Shown here: positions 56,278 to 64,000 of the stretch, in pieces
Layout: each line of letters opens with the position of its first letter
Position numbering within the stretch: the first letter of the stretch is position 1
Translations under genes and position numbers: made by a program
Assembly (NCBI RefSeq): GCF_900105395.1
Contig: NZ_LT629775.1
Coordinates: forward strand, 3,180,501 to 3,244,500
Source of the DNA: Streptomyces sp. TLI_053
Lineage (GTDB): Bacteria > Actinomycetota > Actinomycetes > Streptomycetales > Streptomycetaceae
Length of the DNA stretch: 64,000 nucleotides
Direction: 5' to 3'
The notes under the pieces: model-generated
Seen by the model: the letters and a program-made list of their open reading frames with translations, nothing else
The model's database searches: none
What the model was told of the DNA's origin: nothing

Positions 56278-57555
56278 GTGACCGACGCCGTAGCAGCCAT
56301 CCCAGAAGAAGCAGCCCCGGTCCCGCTCCTCGAGCCGAAGGAGGGGATCCCTCCGGTCGTGGCGGACGAGCGGGCGCTGGCCGAGACCGTCGCCGCCTTC
56401 GCCGCGGGATCCGGACCGGTCGCCGTCGACGCCGAGCGGGCCTCCGGCTACCGCTACGGCCAGCGGGCGTACCTCATCCAGCTACGCCGCGCGGGCGCCG
56501 GGTCCGCGCTGATCGACCCGATCGCCTGCCCCGACCTCAGCGGGCTGGGCGCGGCCCTCGCGGACACCGAATGGGTGGTGCACGCCGCCACCCAGGACCT
56601 GCCCTGCCTGGCCGAGGTCGGCATGAGACCCCAGCGACTGTTCGACACCGAGCTGGCCGGCCGGATCGCCGGTTTCGCCCGGGTCGGCCTCGGACCGATG
56701 ACCGAGAACGTGCTCGGGCTGAGCCTGGCCAAGGAGCACTCGGCGGTGGACTGGTCCACCCGTCCGCTGCCCGAGCCGTGGCTGCGCTACGCCGCTCTGG
56801 ACGTCGAGGTGCTGGTCGAGCTGCGTGACGCACTCGAACGGGAGCTGGACGCCCAGGGCAAGCTCGACTGGGCCCTGGAGGAGTTCGCGGCGATCGCCGC
56901 CGCCCCCCGCCCGGCCCCGCGGACCGACCCGTGGCGGCGCACCTCGCAGCTGCACAAGGTCCGCCGGCGCCGCCAGCTCGCCGTGGTGCGCGAGCTGTGG
57001 CTGGCCCGCGACCGGGCGGCCCAGGAGCGGGACGTCTCGCCGGGCCGGGTGCTGTCGGACGCCGCGATCGTCAACGCCGCGCTGGCCATGCCGCTGAACA
57101 TCGCCGCGCTGCAGGGTGTCCAGGGCTTCGGGCCCCGGGTGCACCGGCGCCAGCTGGAACAGTGGCTGGCCGCCGTCCAGCGCGGGCGGGAGGTGCCGGA
57201 GAACCAGCTGCCGCCGGCCGCCGCACCGCACGACGGCCCGCCGCCGCCGCGCGCCTGGGCCGAGAAGGACCCGGTGGCGGCCGCCCGGCTGAGCGGCGCG
57301 CGCGCCGCGGTCACCGAGCTGGCCGAGCGCCATCACCTGCCGGCCGAGAACCTGATCACCCCGGACCTGGTCCGCCGGGTCTCCTGGGAGCCGCCCGCCG
57401 ACGCCTCGGCCGCCAACGTGGCCGCCGCACTGCGGCGGCTCGGCGCCCGGCAGTGGCAGGTGGACCTGGTCGCGCCGGTGCTGGCCGCGGCCTTCGTCGA
57501 GGCCGCCAGGGCCGGGGCCGAGACCAAGGCCGGTACGGCCGCGCAGCAGGGCTGA
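56278..57555 (+). CDS. rnd: RNase D-type 3'-5' exonuclease with HRDC domain
   Basis: 425 aa. The DEDDy exonuclease motifs are VAVDAERASGYRYG (Exo I, DxE), HAATQDLPCL (Exo II), and LRYAALDVEVLVELRDAL (Exo III, Y-x3-D). An HRDC domain follows near residues 230-310, RRRRQLAVVRELWLARDRAA, and the C-terminal third resembles a second HRDC-like helical domain. RNase D trims 3' ends of tRNA and other stable RNAs. The GTG at 56278 follows a weak site. The first 30 residues are a Pro/Glu-rich lead. It may act in RNA or DNA processing; the annotation as RNase D is by domain. Confidence 0.9.
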   Translation: MTDAVAAIPEEAAPVPLLEPKEGIPPVVADERALAETVAAFAAGSGPVAVDAERASGYRYGQRAYLIQLRRAGAGSALIDPIACPDLSGLGAALADTEWVVHAATQDLPCLAEVGMRPQRLFDTELAGRIAGFARVGLGPMTENVLGLSLAKEHSAVDWSTRPLPEPWLRYAALDVEVLVELRDALERELDAQGKLDWALEEFAAIAAAPRPAPRTDPWRRTSQLHKVRRRRQLAVVRELWLARDRAAQERDVSPGRVLSDAAIVNAALAMPLNIAALQGVQGFGPRVHRRQLEQWLAAVQRGREVPENQLPPAAAPHDGPPPPRAWAEKDPVAAARLSGARAAVTELAERHHLPAENLITPDLVRRVSWEPPADASAANVAAALRRLGARQWQVDLVAPVLAAAFVEAARAGAETKAGTAAQQG

Positions 57556-57564
57556 GCCGGTACG

Positions 57565-57614
57565 TACGACGAAGGGGATGCCGCCCGGAGCGGGGCGGCA
57601 TCCCCTTCGTCGTA
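57565..57614 (+). terminator. Terminator after the RNase D gene
   Basis: Perfect 22-bp arms (57565-57586 and 57593-57614) with a 6-base loop, 9 bases past the stop. It is the longest hairpin in the window. Confidence 0.93.
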
Positions 57615-57949
57615 CCCGCCACCACAACCCACCCCGAGCCGACCACGCCTTGACCCCGGCCGGCTCCGAACCCGCCCCGAGCCGAAGGGGCGCGCCGGTG
57701 CCGAAAGGGAGAGCGGGAGGGAGCGAAGCGAGGGAGCGCCGACCGTCGGCACCGGACAAGAGCGCCCCGGAGGCGAGCGGGCGAAAATACAGAGTGGGCG
57801 ACAACACATCCGGTGTTGCGGCTTCCGGGCCTGGGCAGGCTGGTTACCGGCGGGTAGCATGGCCGTGGGCGGCGCCGCCCACGTCCATTCGTGCGACGGC
57901 TCGCGGCAGCCTGCCCACTGAACCGTTGGTCCCTGGGAGGAGAGCCCCC
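57615..57949 (+). promoter_or_regulatory. Leader region of the thiolase gene with inverted repeats
   Basis: No gene is seen in these 335 bases. A 10-bp inverted repeat CCGGTGCCGA (57695-57704) and TCGGCACCGG (57746-57755) surrounds a purine-rich loop with repeated GAGCG units. A short CAACA/TGTTG inverted repeat lies near 57800, and a TAGCAT-like -10 near 57855. The thiolase binding site GGGAGGAGAG is at the right end. The hairpin could be part of an unrecognised leader or small RNA. Confidence 0.4.
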
Positions 57950-59167
57950 GTGCCTCGTACCGCGAGGGACGTCGTCTTCGTCGATGGCGTCCGCACCCCG
58001 TTCGGCAAGGCAGGCCCGAAGGGCATCTACCACGAGACCCGTGCCGACGACCTCGTCGTCAAGTGCATCCGGGAGCTCGTGCGTCGTAACCCCAACCTGC
58101 CCGTCGAGCGCATCGACGAGGTCGCCATCGCGGCCACCACGCAGATCGGCGACCAGGGTCTGACCATCGGCCGCACCGCAGCACTGCTGTCGGGCCTGCC
58201 GAAGTCCGTCCCCGGCTACGCGATCGACCGCATGTGCGCCGGCGCGCTGACCGCCGTGACCACCACCGCCGGCGGCATCGCCTTCGGCGCCTACGACGTG
58301 GTCGTGGCCGGTGGCGTCGAGCACATGGGCCGCCACCCGATGGGCGAGGGCGTCGACCCGAACCCGCGCTTCGTCTCCGAGAAGCTCGTCGACGAGTCCG
58401 CCCTGTTCATGGGGATGACCGCGGAGAACCTGCACGACCGGTTCCCGCACATCACCAAGGAGCGCTGCGACGCCTACGCCGTGCGCTCCCAGGAGAAGGC
58501 CGCCAAGGCGTACGCCAACGGCGACATCCAGCCCGACCTGGTGCCGATCTCGATCCGCAACACCAACCCCGAGGTCGGCGAGACCGGCTGGGGCCTGGCC
58601 ACCGCGGACGAGCCGATGCGCCCGGGCACCACGATGGAGAGCCTGGCCGGTCTCAAGACCCCGTTCCGCCCGCACGGCAACATCACCGCGGGCAACTCGG
58701 CCGGTCTGAACGACGGCGCCACCGCCTCGCTGCTGGCCGCCGAGGACGTCGCCGAGGAGCTCGGCCTCCCGGTCCGGATGCGCCTGGTCTCGTACGCCTA
58801 CGTCGGCGTCGAGCCCGAGGTCATGGGCATCGGTCCGGTGCCGGCCACCGAGAAGGCACTGGCCAAGGCCGGTCTGACCATCGACGACATCGGCGCGTTC
58901 GAGGTCAACGAGGCGTTCGCCGTGCAGGTCCTGTCGTTCCTGGACCACTACGGCATCGCCGACGACGACGAGCGCGTCAACCCGTTCGGCGGCGCGATCG
59001 CGTTCGGCCACCCGCTGGCCTCCTCGGGCGTGCGCCTGATGAACCAGCTGGCCCGCCGCTTCGAGCAGCGCCCGGACGTCCGCTACGGCCTCACCACGAT
59101 GTGCATCGGCTTCGGCATGGGTGCCACCGTCATCTGGGAGAACCCCCACTTCGAGGGTGGTAAGTGA
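57950..59167 (+). CDS. fadA: Acetyl-CoA C-acyltransferase (thiolase, beta-oxidation)
   Basis: 405 aa. It cleaves 3-ketoacyl-CoA in fatty-acid oxidation. The first catalytic Cys is in DRMCAGALTAV. The thiolase C-terminal block has NEAFAVQVLSF, the catalytic His in GHPLASSGVR, and the second Cys in TTMCIGFGMGATV. The start is the GTG at 57950, with GGGAGGAG upstream; earlier in-frame starts would translate the leader. The stop overlaps the FadB start as GTGA, which fits a FadAB-type pair forming one complex. Confidence 0.95.
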   Translation: MPRTARDVVFVDGVRTPFGKAGPKGIYHETRADDLVVKCIRELVRRNPNLPVERIDEVAIAATTQIGDQGLTIGRTAALLSGLPKSVPGYAIDRMCAGALTAVTTTAGGIAFGAYDVVVAGGVEHMGRHPMGEGVDPNPRFVSEKLVDESALFMGMTAENLHDRFPHITKERCDAYAVRSQEKAAKAYANGDIQPDLVPISIRNTNPEVGETGWGLATADEPMRPGTTMESLAGLKTPFRPHGNITAGNSAGLNDGATASLLAAEDVAEELGLPVRMRLVSYAYVGVEPEVMGIGPVPATEKALAKAGLTIDDIGAFEVNEAFAVQVLSFLDHYGIADDDERVNPFGGAIAFGHPLASSGVRLMNQLARRFEQRPDVRYGLTTMCIGFGMGATVIWENPHFEGGK

Positions 59168-61299
59168 GTATGAGCACCACGACCGAGCTGCTGACCCGCG
59201 GCGCCGAGCTCTTCCCCGGCGAGGTCGTCACGACCGCGCACGTCCGCCACCTGGACCTGCCGCTGCAGGCCGGCCGGCTGGCCCTGATCACCCTGGACAA
59301 CGGCTTCGACCACACCAAGCCGACCACCTTCGGCCCGGGCTCGCTGCTCAAGCTGTCCGAGGCGCTGGACCAGGTCGAGGCGGAGGCGGCCGAGGGCACG
59401 ATCGTCGGCGCCGCGATCACCGGCAAGCCGTTCATCTTCGCGGTCGGCGCCGACCTCAAGGGCGTCGAGCTGCTCAAGGAGCACGCGGACGCGCTCGCCA
59501 TCGGCAAGGGCGGCCACGAGGTCTTCAAGCGGATCGCCGCGCTGCCCGTCCCGACCTTCGCCTTCTACAACGGCGCGGCCATGGGCGGCGGCGTCGAGGT
59601 CGGCCTGCACTGCGACTACCGCACCGTGTCGGCGGGCGTCCCGGCGTTCTCGCTGCCCGAGGTCTTCCTCGGCCTCGTCCCCGGCTGGGGCGGCTGCAGC
59701 ATCCTGCCGAACCTGATCGGCCCGGCCAAGGCCGTCAAGGTGATCATCGAGAACTCGATGGCGCAGAACAAGCAGCTCAAGGGCAAGGACGTGTTCGAGC
59801 TGGGGATCGCCGACGCGATCTTCGAGCCGGCCGACTTCCTGGAGCAGTCGCTGCTCTGGGCGGCCGGGGTCCTCAAGGGCGACGTCGCCGTCGCGCGCGA
59901 GGAGATCGACCGCGGCAAGGCCTGGGACGACGCCGTCGCCTGGGGCCGGATGGTCGCCGACGCCAAGGTGCACGGGGCGGCCCCGGCCGCGTACCGGGCG
60001 CTGGACATCATCGCCCAGGTCAAGGACCAGGATCTGCAGGCCGGCTTCGACGCCGAGGACGCGGCGCTGGCCGACCTCATCATGGGCGGCGAGCTGCGCA
60101 GCGGCATCTACGCCTTCAACCTGGTGCAGCGCCGGGCCAAGCGCCCGGTCGGCGCGCCGGACAAGTCGCTGGCCCGTCCGGTCTCCAAGGTCGGCGTCAT
60201 CGGTGCCGGTCTGATGGCCTCGCAGCTGGCGCTGCTGTTCGCGCGCCGGCTGGAGGTGCCGGTGGTCCTCACCGACATCGACCAGGAGCGCGTCGACAAG
60301 GGCGTCGGCTACGTCCACGCCGAGATCGACAAGCTGCTCGACAAGGGCCGCATCGGCAAGGACAAGGCCAACCGCCTCAAGGGCCTGGTCTCCGGCTCGC
60401 TCGACAAGGCCGCCGCCTTCGGCGACGCGGACTTCGTGATCGAGGCCGTGTTCGAGGAGATGGGCGTCAAGCAGACCGTCTTCGCGGACCTGGAGAACGT
60501 GGTCTCGCCGACCTGTGTGCTGGCGACCAACACCTCCTCGCTCTCCGTCACCGAGATGGCGTCGAAGCTGAAGCACCCCGAGCGGGTCGTCGGCTTCCAC
60601 TTCTTCAACCCGGTCGCGATCCTGCCGCTGCTGGAGATCGTCCGGGGCGAGAAGACCGACGACGTCTCGCTGGCCACCGCCTTCGGCGTCTCCAAGAAGC
60701 TGAAGAAGACCGCGGTGCTCTGCAAGGACGCCCCGGCGTTCGTGGTGAACCGGATCCTGACCCGCTTCATGGGCGAGATCCAGGGCATCATCGACGAGGG
60801 CACCCCGATCGCCACGGTCGAGAAGGGCGTCGAGCCGCTCGGCCTGCCGATGTCCCCGATCGTGCTGCTGGAGCTGGTCGGCCCGGCCATCGCGCTGCAC
60901 GTCTCGGAGACCCTGCACGGCGCGTTCCCGGAGCGGTTCACCGTCTCCGAGAACCTCGGCCGGGTGGTCAAGGCCGGCAAGCGCGGCTTCTACACCTGGG
61001 TGGACGGCCAGCAGGTCCTCGACCCCGAGGTGCTGGAGCTGCTCACCTTCGGCGACACCGTGCTGACCGAGGAGCAGGTGCTGGGCCGCGCCCTGGAGGC
61101 CGTCGCCCAGGAGATCGGTCTGATGCTGGAGGAGGGTGTCGTCGCCGAGGCGCAGGACATCGACCTCTGCATGATCACCGGCGCCGGCTGGCCCTTCCAC
61201 CTGGGCGGGATCACCCCGTACCTGGACCGTGAGGGCATCTCGGAGCGCGTGAACGGCAAGCGCTTCCTCGCCCCGGGCCTGGCCTCCGTGCCCGCCTGA
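59164..61299 (+). CDS. fadB: Fatty-acid oxidation multifunctional protein: enoyl-CoA hydratase / 3-hydroxyacyl-CoA dehydrogenase
   Basis: 711 aa. The N-terminal third is a crotonase domain: ITGKPFIFAVGADLKGVELL and FYNGAAMGGGVEVGLHCDYR, with the second catalytic Glu in FSLPEVFLGLVPGWGG. The NAD-binding dehydrogenase domain begins VGVIGAGLMASQLALLFARR near residue 343, followed by the NTSSLSVTEMASKLKHPERV and GFHFFNPVAILPLLEIV blocks. The two C-terminal helical domains are intact. It hydrates enoyl-CoA and oxidises 3-hydroxyacyl-CoA, feeding the thiolase. The GTG at 59164 overlaps the thiolase stop; an ATG at 59170 is equally possible. Confidence 0.95.
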   Translation: MSMSTTTELLTRGAELFPGEVVTTAHVRHLDLPLQAGRLALITLDNGFDHTKPTTFGPGSLLKLSEALDQVEAEAAEGTIVGAAITGKPFIFAVGADLKGVELLKEHADALAIGKGGHEVFKRIAALPVPTFAFYNGAAMGGGVEVGLHCDYRTVSAGVPAFSLPEVFLGLVPGWGGCSILPNLIGPAKAVKVIIENSMAQNKQLKGKDVFELGIADAIFEPADFLEQSLLWAAGVLKGDVAVAREEIDRGKAWDDAVAWGRMVADAKVHGAAPAAYRALDIIAQVKDQDLQAGFDAEDAALADLIMGGELRSGIYAFNLVQRRAKRPVGAPDKSLARPVSKVGVIGAGLMASQLALLFARRLEVPVVLTDIDQERVDKGVGYVHAEIDKLLDKGRIGKDKANRLKGLVSGSLDKAAAFGDADFVIEAVFEEMGVKQTVFADLENVVSPTCVLATNTSSLSVTEMASKLKHPERVVGFHFFNPVAILPLLEIVRGEKTDDVSLATAFGVSKKLKKTAVLCKDAPAFVVNRILTRFMGEIQGIIDEGTPIATVEKGVEPLGLPMSPIVLLELVGPAIALHVSETLHGAFPERFTVSENLGRVVKAGKRGFYTWVDGQQVLDPEVLELLTFGDTVLTEEQVLGRALEAVAQEIGLMLEEGVVAEAQDIDLCMITGAGWPFHLGGITPYLDREGISERVNGKRFLAPGLASVPA

Positions 61300-61309
61300 G
61301 GATGACGCG

Positions 61310-61347
61310 GAGGGCCCCGGTGACCTTGATCGGTCACCGGGGCCCTC
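61310..61347. terminator. Bidirectional terminator after fadB
   Basis: Perfect 16-bp arms (61310-61325 and 61332-61347) with a 6-base loop. Confidence 0.9.
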
Positions 61348-61437
61348 TGTCGTTCGCCGCGGCCCGTACCGGAGGCCATCGCGGCCCGTACGGGGGCCCG
61401 GGCCGCCCGGGCCTCCCCGGCCCCGGGGAGGGTGTCG

Positions 61438-62979
61438 TCAGCGCTTGAGGCGGTAGACGACGGTGTCGGCGAAGACGCCGACCATCTCGTAGTGGGTGTC
61501 CAGCAGGTTCTCGATCTTCGGGATCATGCCCGGCTGGTACGGCGCGAGGCCGGAGTCGTCGACGACCACCTCGGGCAGGCCCTTGGCGATCTCCTGGTCG
61601 AAGGTCTGCCAGGCGTTGGCCATCGAGAACTGCTCGCCGACGTTGGGGCTGCCGTCCTTGCCGCCGCTGTAGTTGGTCAGGAAACCGGCCGTGAGGTACC
61701 GGGTGGCGGGCTTGCGGTCGGCGAGCCAGTACAGCTCCGGGTGCATGCCCCAGACCAGCACGGTGTCCTTGGGCGTGGTCTGCGCGGCGACGGCGGTGGC
61801 GACCTCGGTGGTGCGGTCCAGCCGCTCCCCCGGCCAGGCCAGCGCGAGGCCCCAGAAGACGGTGGCGGCGGCCGTGGTGTACACCAGCACCGGCTTCCAG
61901 CGGACCGCCGAGGTGGCGACCGCGCCGGTGCCCAGCAGCACCAGCGGGGGCATCAGCTGGAGGTAGTAGTGGCCGAAGAAGTGGAAGCCGACGCTGACCG
62001 CCACCACCGAGGAGAGCAGCCACATCCACAGGTCGGTGGTGGAGCCGTGCTCCTCGCCGGCGACCGGCAGCGGGCGGTGCCGGTACTTCAGCCACAGCCT
62101 CCGGCCGACCGGCAGCAGGAAGCCCAGCCCGGCGCCGATCAGGATCGCCGAGTTGCCGAGCGCCCGCCCGACCATCTGCAGCCACGCGCCGCCCGAGGTG
62201 GCGTAGTCGCCGCTGCCGGTGACCACCCAGAACAGGAAGCCCTTGGGTTTGGTCAGGATCACCGCGACCAGCGCTATCGGCAGGGTGAAGCCGAAGCCGA
62301 TCTTGAACAGGGCGGGGATCCAGCGGACGCCGCGCTGCCGGGCGTCCTGGAAGAGCATCCAGAGCACCGGCAGCAGCACCGCGCCGCCGGTCTGCTTGGT
62401 CAGCGAGCAGAGCGCCACCGCGATGCCGGCGGCCAGCCAGCGGCGGCGTTCGGCGTAGCGGAAGGCGGCCACCATCGCGGGCAGCATGAAGACCTCGAAG
62501 GTCGCCGCCTGGGTGTCCTCCGGGGAGAGCCCGATCGAGACCAGCAGGTAGAGCAGTCCGGCGCCGGCGCCGGCCCGGTTGCCCCAGCGGCCGCGGGCGA
62601 TCGAGGCCAGCAGGATCGCGGTGACCAGGTGGGCGGCCACCGCGAGGGTGCGCAGCGGCCAGAGCGAGGCGGAGCCGAAGACCGTGAAGCAGGCCTGGTA
62701 GAGCCAGGGCAGCAGCGGGGGCTTGCGGTCCACCACGGTGTCGTAGAGCACGCCGCCGTCGGCGAGCATCCGGGCCTGGGTGGCCAGGAAGCCCTCGTCG
62801 GGGCTCCAGACCGGGCGGACGAAGGACGGCAGGTGGGTGAGCAGCGCGACCAGGGCCAGCAGCGGCACCAGCCGCGACCAGTAACCGGTCTTCACCCGCT
62901 CCCAGCCGTCGGCCGGGGGTACCCCCAAGGGCAGGCGCTCGGTGAGCGCGGTCAAGCGGGATCGGGTGGGGGTCGGCAC
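61438..62979 (-). CDS. GT-C type membrane glycosyltransferase (GT39/ArnT-like)
   Basis: 513 aa with about ten membrane helices. The first large outer loop has the Asp-Glu expected of GT-C enzymes, in RPVWSPDEGFLATQARMLAD, followed by VDRKPPLLPWLYQACFTVFG. The C-terminal part (from about 400) is an exported globular domain with VLVWGMHPELYWLADRKPA. Such enzymes move a sugar from a polyprenyl carrier to an envelope acceptor; donor and acceptor are unknown. The start is set at the GTG 62979; binding-site evidence is weak, and starts some 20 residues either way remain possible. A second SD-like GGGGGTA is seen near the left. Confidence 0.85.
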   Translation of the reverse strand: MPTPTRSRLTALTERLPLGVPPADGWERVKTGYWSRLVPLLALVALLTHLPSFVRPVWSPDEGFLATQARMLADGGVLYDTVVDRKPPLLPWLYQACFTVFGSASLWPLRTLAVAAHLVTAILLASIARGRWGNRAGAGAGLLYLLVSIGLSPEDTQAATFEVFMLPAMVAAFRYAERRRWLAAGIAVALCSLTKQTGGAVLLPVLWMLFQDARQRGVRWIPALFKIGFGFTLPIALVAVILTKPKGFLFWVVTGSGDYATSGGAWLQMVGRALGNSAILIGAGLGFLLPVGRRLWLKYRHRPLPVAGEEHGSTTDLWMWLLSSVVAVSVGFHFFGHYYLQLMPPLVLLGTGAVATSAVRWKPVLVYTTAAATVFWGLALAWPGERLDRTTEVATAVAAQTTPKDTVLVWGMHPELYWLADRKPATRYLTAGFLTNYSGGKDGSPNVGEQFSMANAWQTFDQEIAKGLPEVVVDDSGLAPYQPGMIPKIENLLDTHYEMVGVFADTVVYRLKR

Positions 62980-63135
62980 GGATGACAACCTACCGGGCGG
63001 AATCGGCACGGGCAGCGCCGGTCCCGCCTTTGGTGCGATTATCGGCCTCACTGTTGCAGAGCTGTCGCAGAGCCGGGGCGGAGTACCGCCGTCCGGGGCT
63101 CTCCCCCGGACGGCGGTACTCCCCCGGAGGAGCGG

Positions 63136-64000
63136 TCAGGCCTCGACGGTGGCGACGTCCAGCCGGGAGACCAGGGCGGTCACCTGCCGGGCGATGTCCG
63201 GGGCGGTCAGGCCGATCTCGGCGAGGATCTCCGGCCGCGAGGCGTGGTCCAGGAACTCCTGCGGGATGCCGAAGTCACGGACCGGCAGGTCCACGTCCGC
63301 GTCCCGCAGCGCCTGGGCGATCGTCGCGCCGACACCGCCGACCCGGCCGTTGTCCTCGACCGTGACGACCACCCGGTGCTCGGCGGCCAGGCCCGGCAGC
63401 GCCGGGTCGACCGGCTTGACCCAGCGCGGGTCCACCACGGTGGAGCTGATGCCCTGGGCGGCCAGCAGGTCGGCCACCTCCAGGCACATCGGGGCGAGCG
63501 CGCCGACCGAGACGATCAGCACATCGGCCCGGCGGCCGTCCTCGGCCTCGCCGAGGGAGTCCGGCACGGCGGCGCGCAGGACGTCCATGCCGCCGACCGT
63601 GGCGACCGCCGGGACGGCCTCGCCGACCGAGCCCTTGGAGTAGCGGACCACCGTCGGGGCGTCCTTGACCTCGACGGCCTCGCGCAGCTGGGCGCGGACC
63701 TGGTCGGCGTCGCGCGGGGCGGCGAGCCGCAGGCCGGGGACGACCTGGAGGATCGACATGTCCCACATGCCGTTGTGCGAGGCGCCGTCGGTGCCGGTGA
63801 CACCGGAGCGGTCCAGCACGAAGGTGACGCCCAGCTTGTGCAGGGCGACGTCCATCAGCACCTGGTCGAAGGCGCGGTTGAGGAAGGTCGCGTAGACCGC
63901 GAAGACCGGGTGCAGCCCGCCGGTGGCCAGGCCGGCCGCGCTGGTGACGGCGTGCTGCTCGGCGATGCCCACGTCGAAGATCCGGTCCGGGAAGGCCTCG
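63136..64000 (-). CDS. dxs: 1-deoxy-D-xylulose-5-phosphate synthase, C-terminal part
   Basis: The last 288 or so codons; the N-terminal half lies beyond the window edge. The pyrimidine-binding domain is clear: [20 protein letters not shown] with the conserved Glu-Gln-His, [18 protein letters not shown], and [20 protein letters not shown]. The C-terminal transketolase-like domain has [12 protein letters not shown] and [18 protein letters not shown]. The enzyme condenses pyruvate and glyceraldehyde-3-phosphate as the first step of the MEP isoprenoid pathway. The product feeds farnesyl units used by ctaB. The stop is at 63136-63138. Confidence 0.95.
   Translation of the reverse strand, partial: EAFPDRIFDVGIAEQHAVTSAAGLATGGLHPVFAVYATFLNRAFDQVLMDVALHKLGVTFVLDRSGVTGTDGASHNGMWDMSILQVVPGLRLAAPRDADQVRAQLREAVEVKDAPTVVRYSKGSVGEAVPAVATVGGMDVLRAAVPDSLGEAEDGRRADVLIVSVGALAPMCLEVADLLAAQGISSTVVDPRWVKPVDPALPGLAAEHRVVVTVEDNGRVGGVGATIAQALRDADVDLPVRDFGIPQEFLDHASRPEILAEIGLTAPDIARQVTALVSRLDVATVEA

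Overview
The window is high-GC actinomycete chromosome, almost certainly Streptomycetaceae (Streptomyces or Kitasatospora; I cannot separate the two from this piece). The reasons are very strong G/C bias at third codon positions, frequent GTG and TTG starts, the sporulation regulator WhiA, an RbpA-type RNA polymerase binding protein, a mycothiol-dependent enzyme family, a conservon with a cytochrome P450, and an LAxTG sortase-type surface protein. Most of it is core chromosome. I see no insertion sequence, prophage, tRNA, rRNA or CRISPR array. Gene blocks are separated by long, near-perfect hairpins that serve as terminators, often between convergent genes.

Layout. 1-1861: two secreted or surface proteins, the first cut by the window edge. 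2092-5260: heme A synthesis (ctaA and ctaB) around two small genes. 5769-12578: a tight operon for the pentose phosphate pathway (tkt, tal, zwf, opcA, pgl). 12642-16613 (minus): an RbpA-family gene, then gap-pgk-tpiA-secG. 16948-22695 (minus): Rieske protein, uvrC, a 41-codon coupled ORF, rapZ, yvcK-type gene and whiA. 22832-31704: uvrA, a mycothiol-type enzyme, a metallo-hydrolase, terC behind a candidate manganese riboswitch, a TerD-family gene and uvrB. 31749-36974: a HigBA-like toxin-antitoxin pair, zapE, a RibD-like reductase, murC and msrB. 37076-41846 (minus): a complete conservon (cvnA-B-C-D-E). 41949-45108: a second metallo-hydrolase, a membrane-anchored unknown and a double GNAT protein.

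45375-48887 is the most unusual part: a DUF692/MNIO-type iron oxidative enzyme, a translationally coupled small protein, and two paralogous membrane proteins. One paralog ends in a 77-residue Ser/Gly/Cys tail that holds every cysteine of the protein. This looks like a peptide-modification system whose substrate is a membrane-anchored Cys-rich tail.

48962-64000 returns to core functions: the coproporphyrin-type heme genes hemQ, cgoX and hemE with a Uma2 protein and a DUF4349 lipoprotein between them, a DUF3000 gene, an orphan response regulator with a collagen-like linker, an RNase D-type nuclease, a fatty-acid beta-oxidation pair (thiolase and FadB), a GT-C membrane glycosyltransferase, and the 3' part of dxs. 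Taken together the genes link central carbon flux (pentose phosphate and lower glycolysis), heme and heme A supply, nucleotide excision repair (uvrA, uvrB and uvrC all within 12 kb) and cell-envelope functions.
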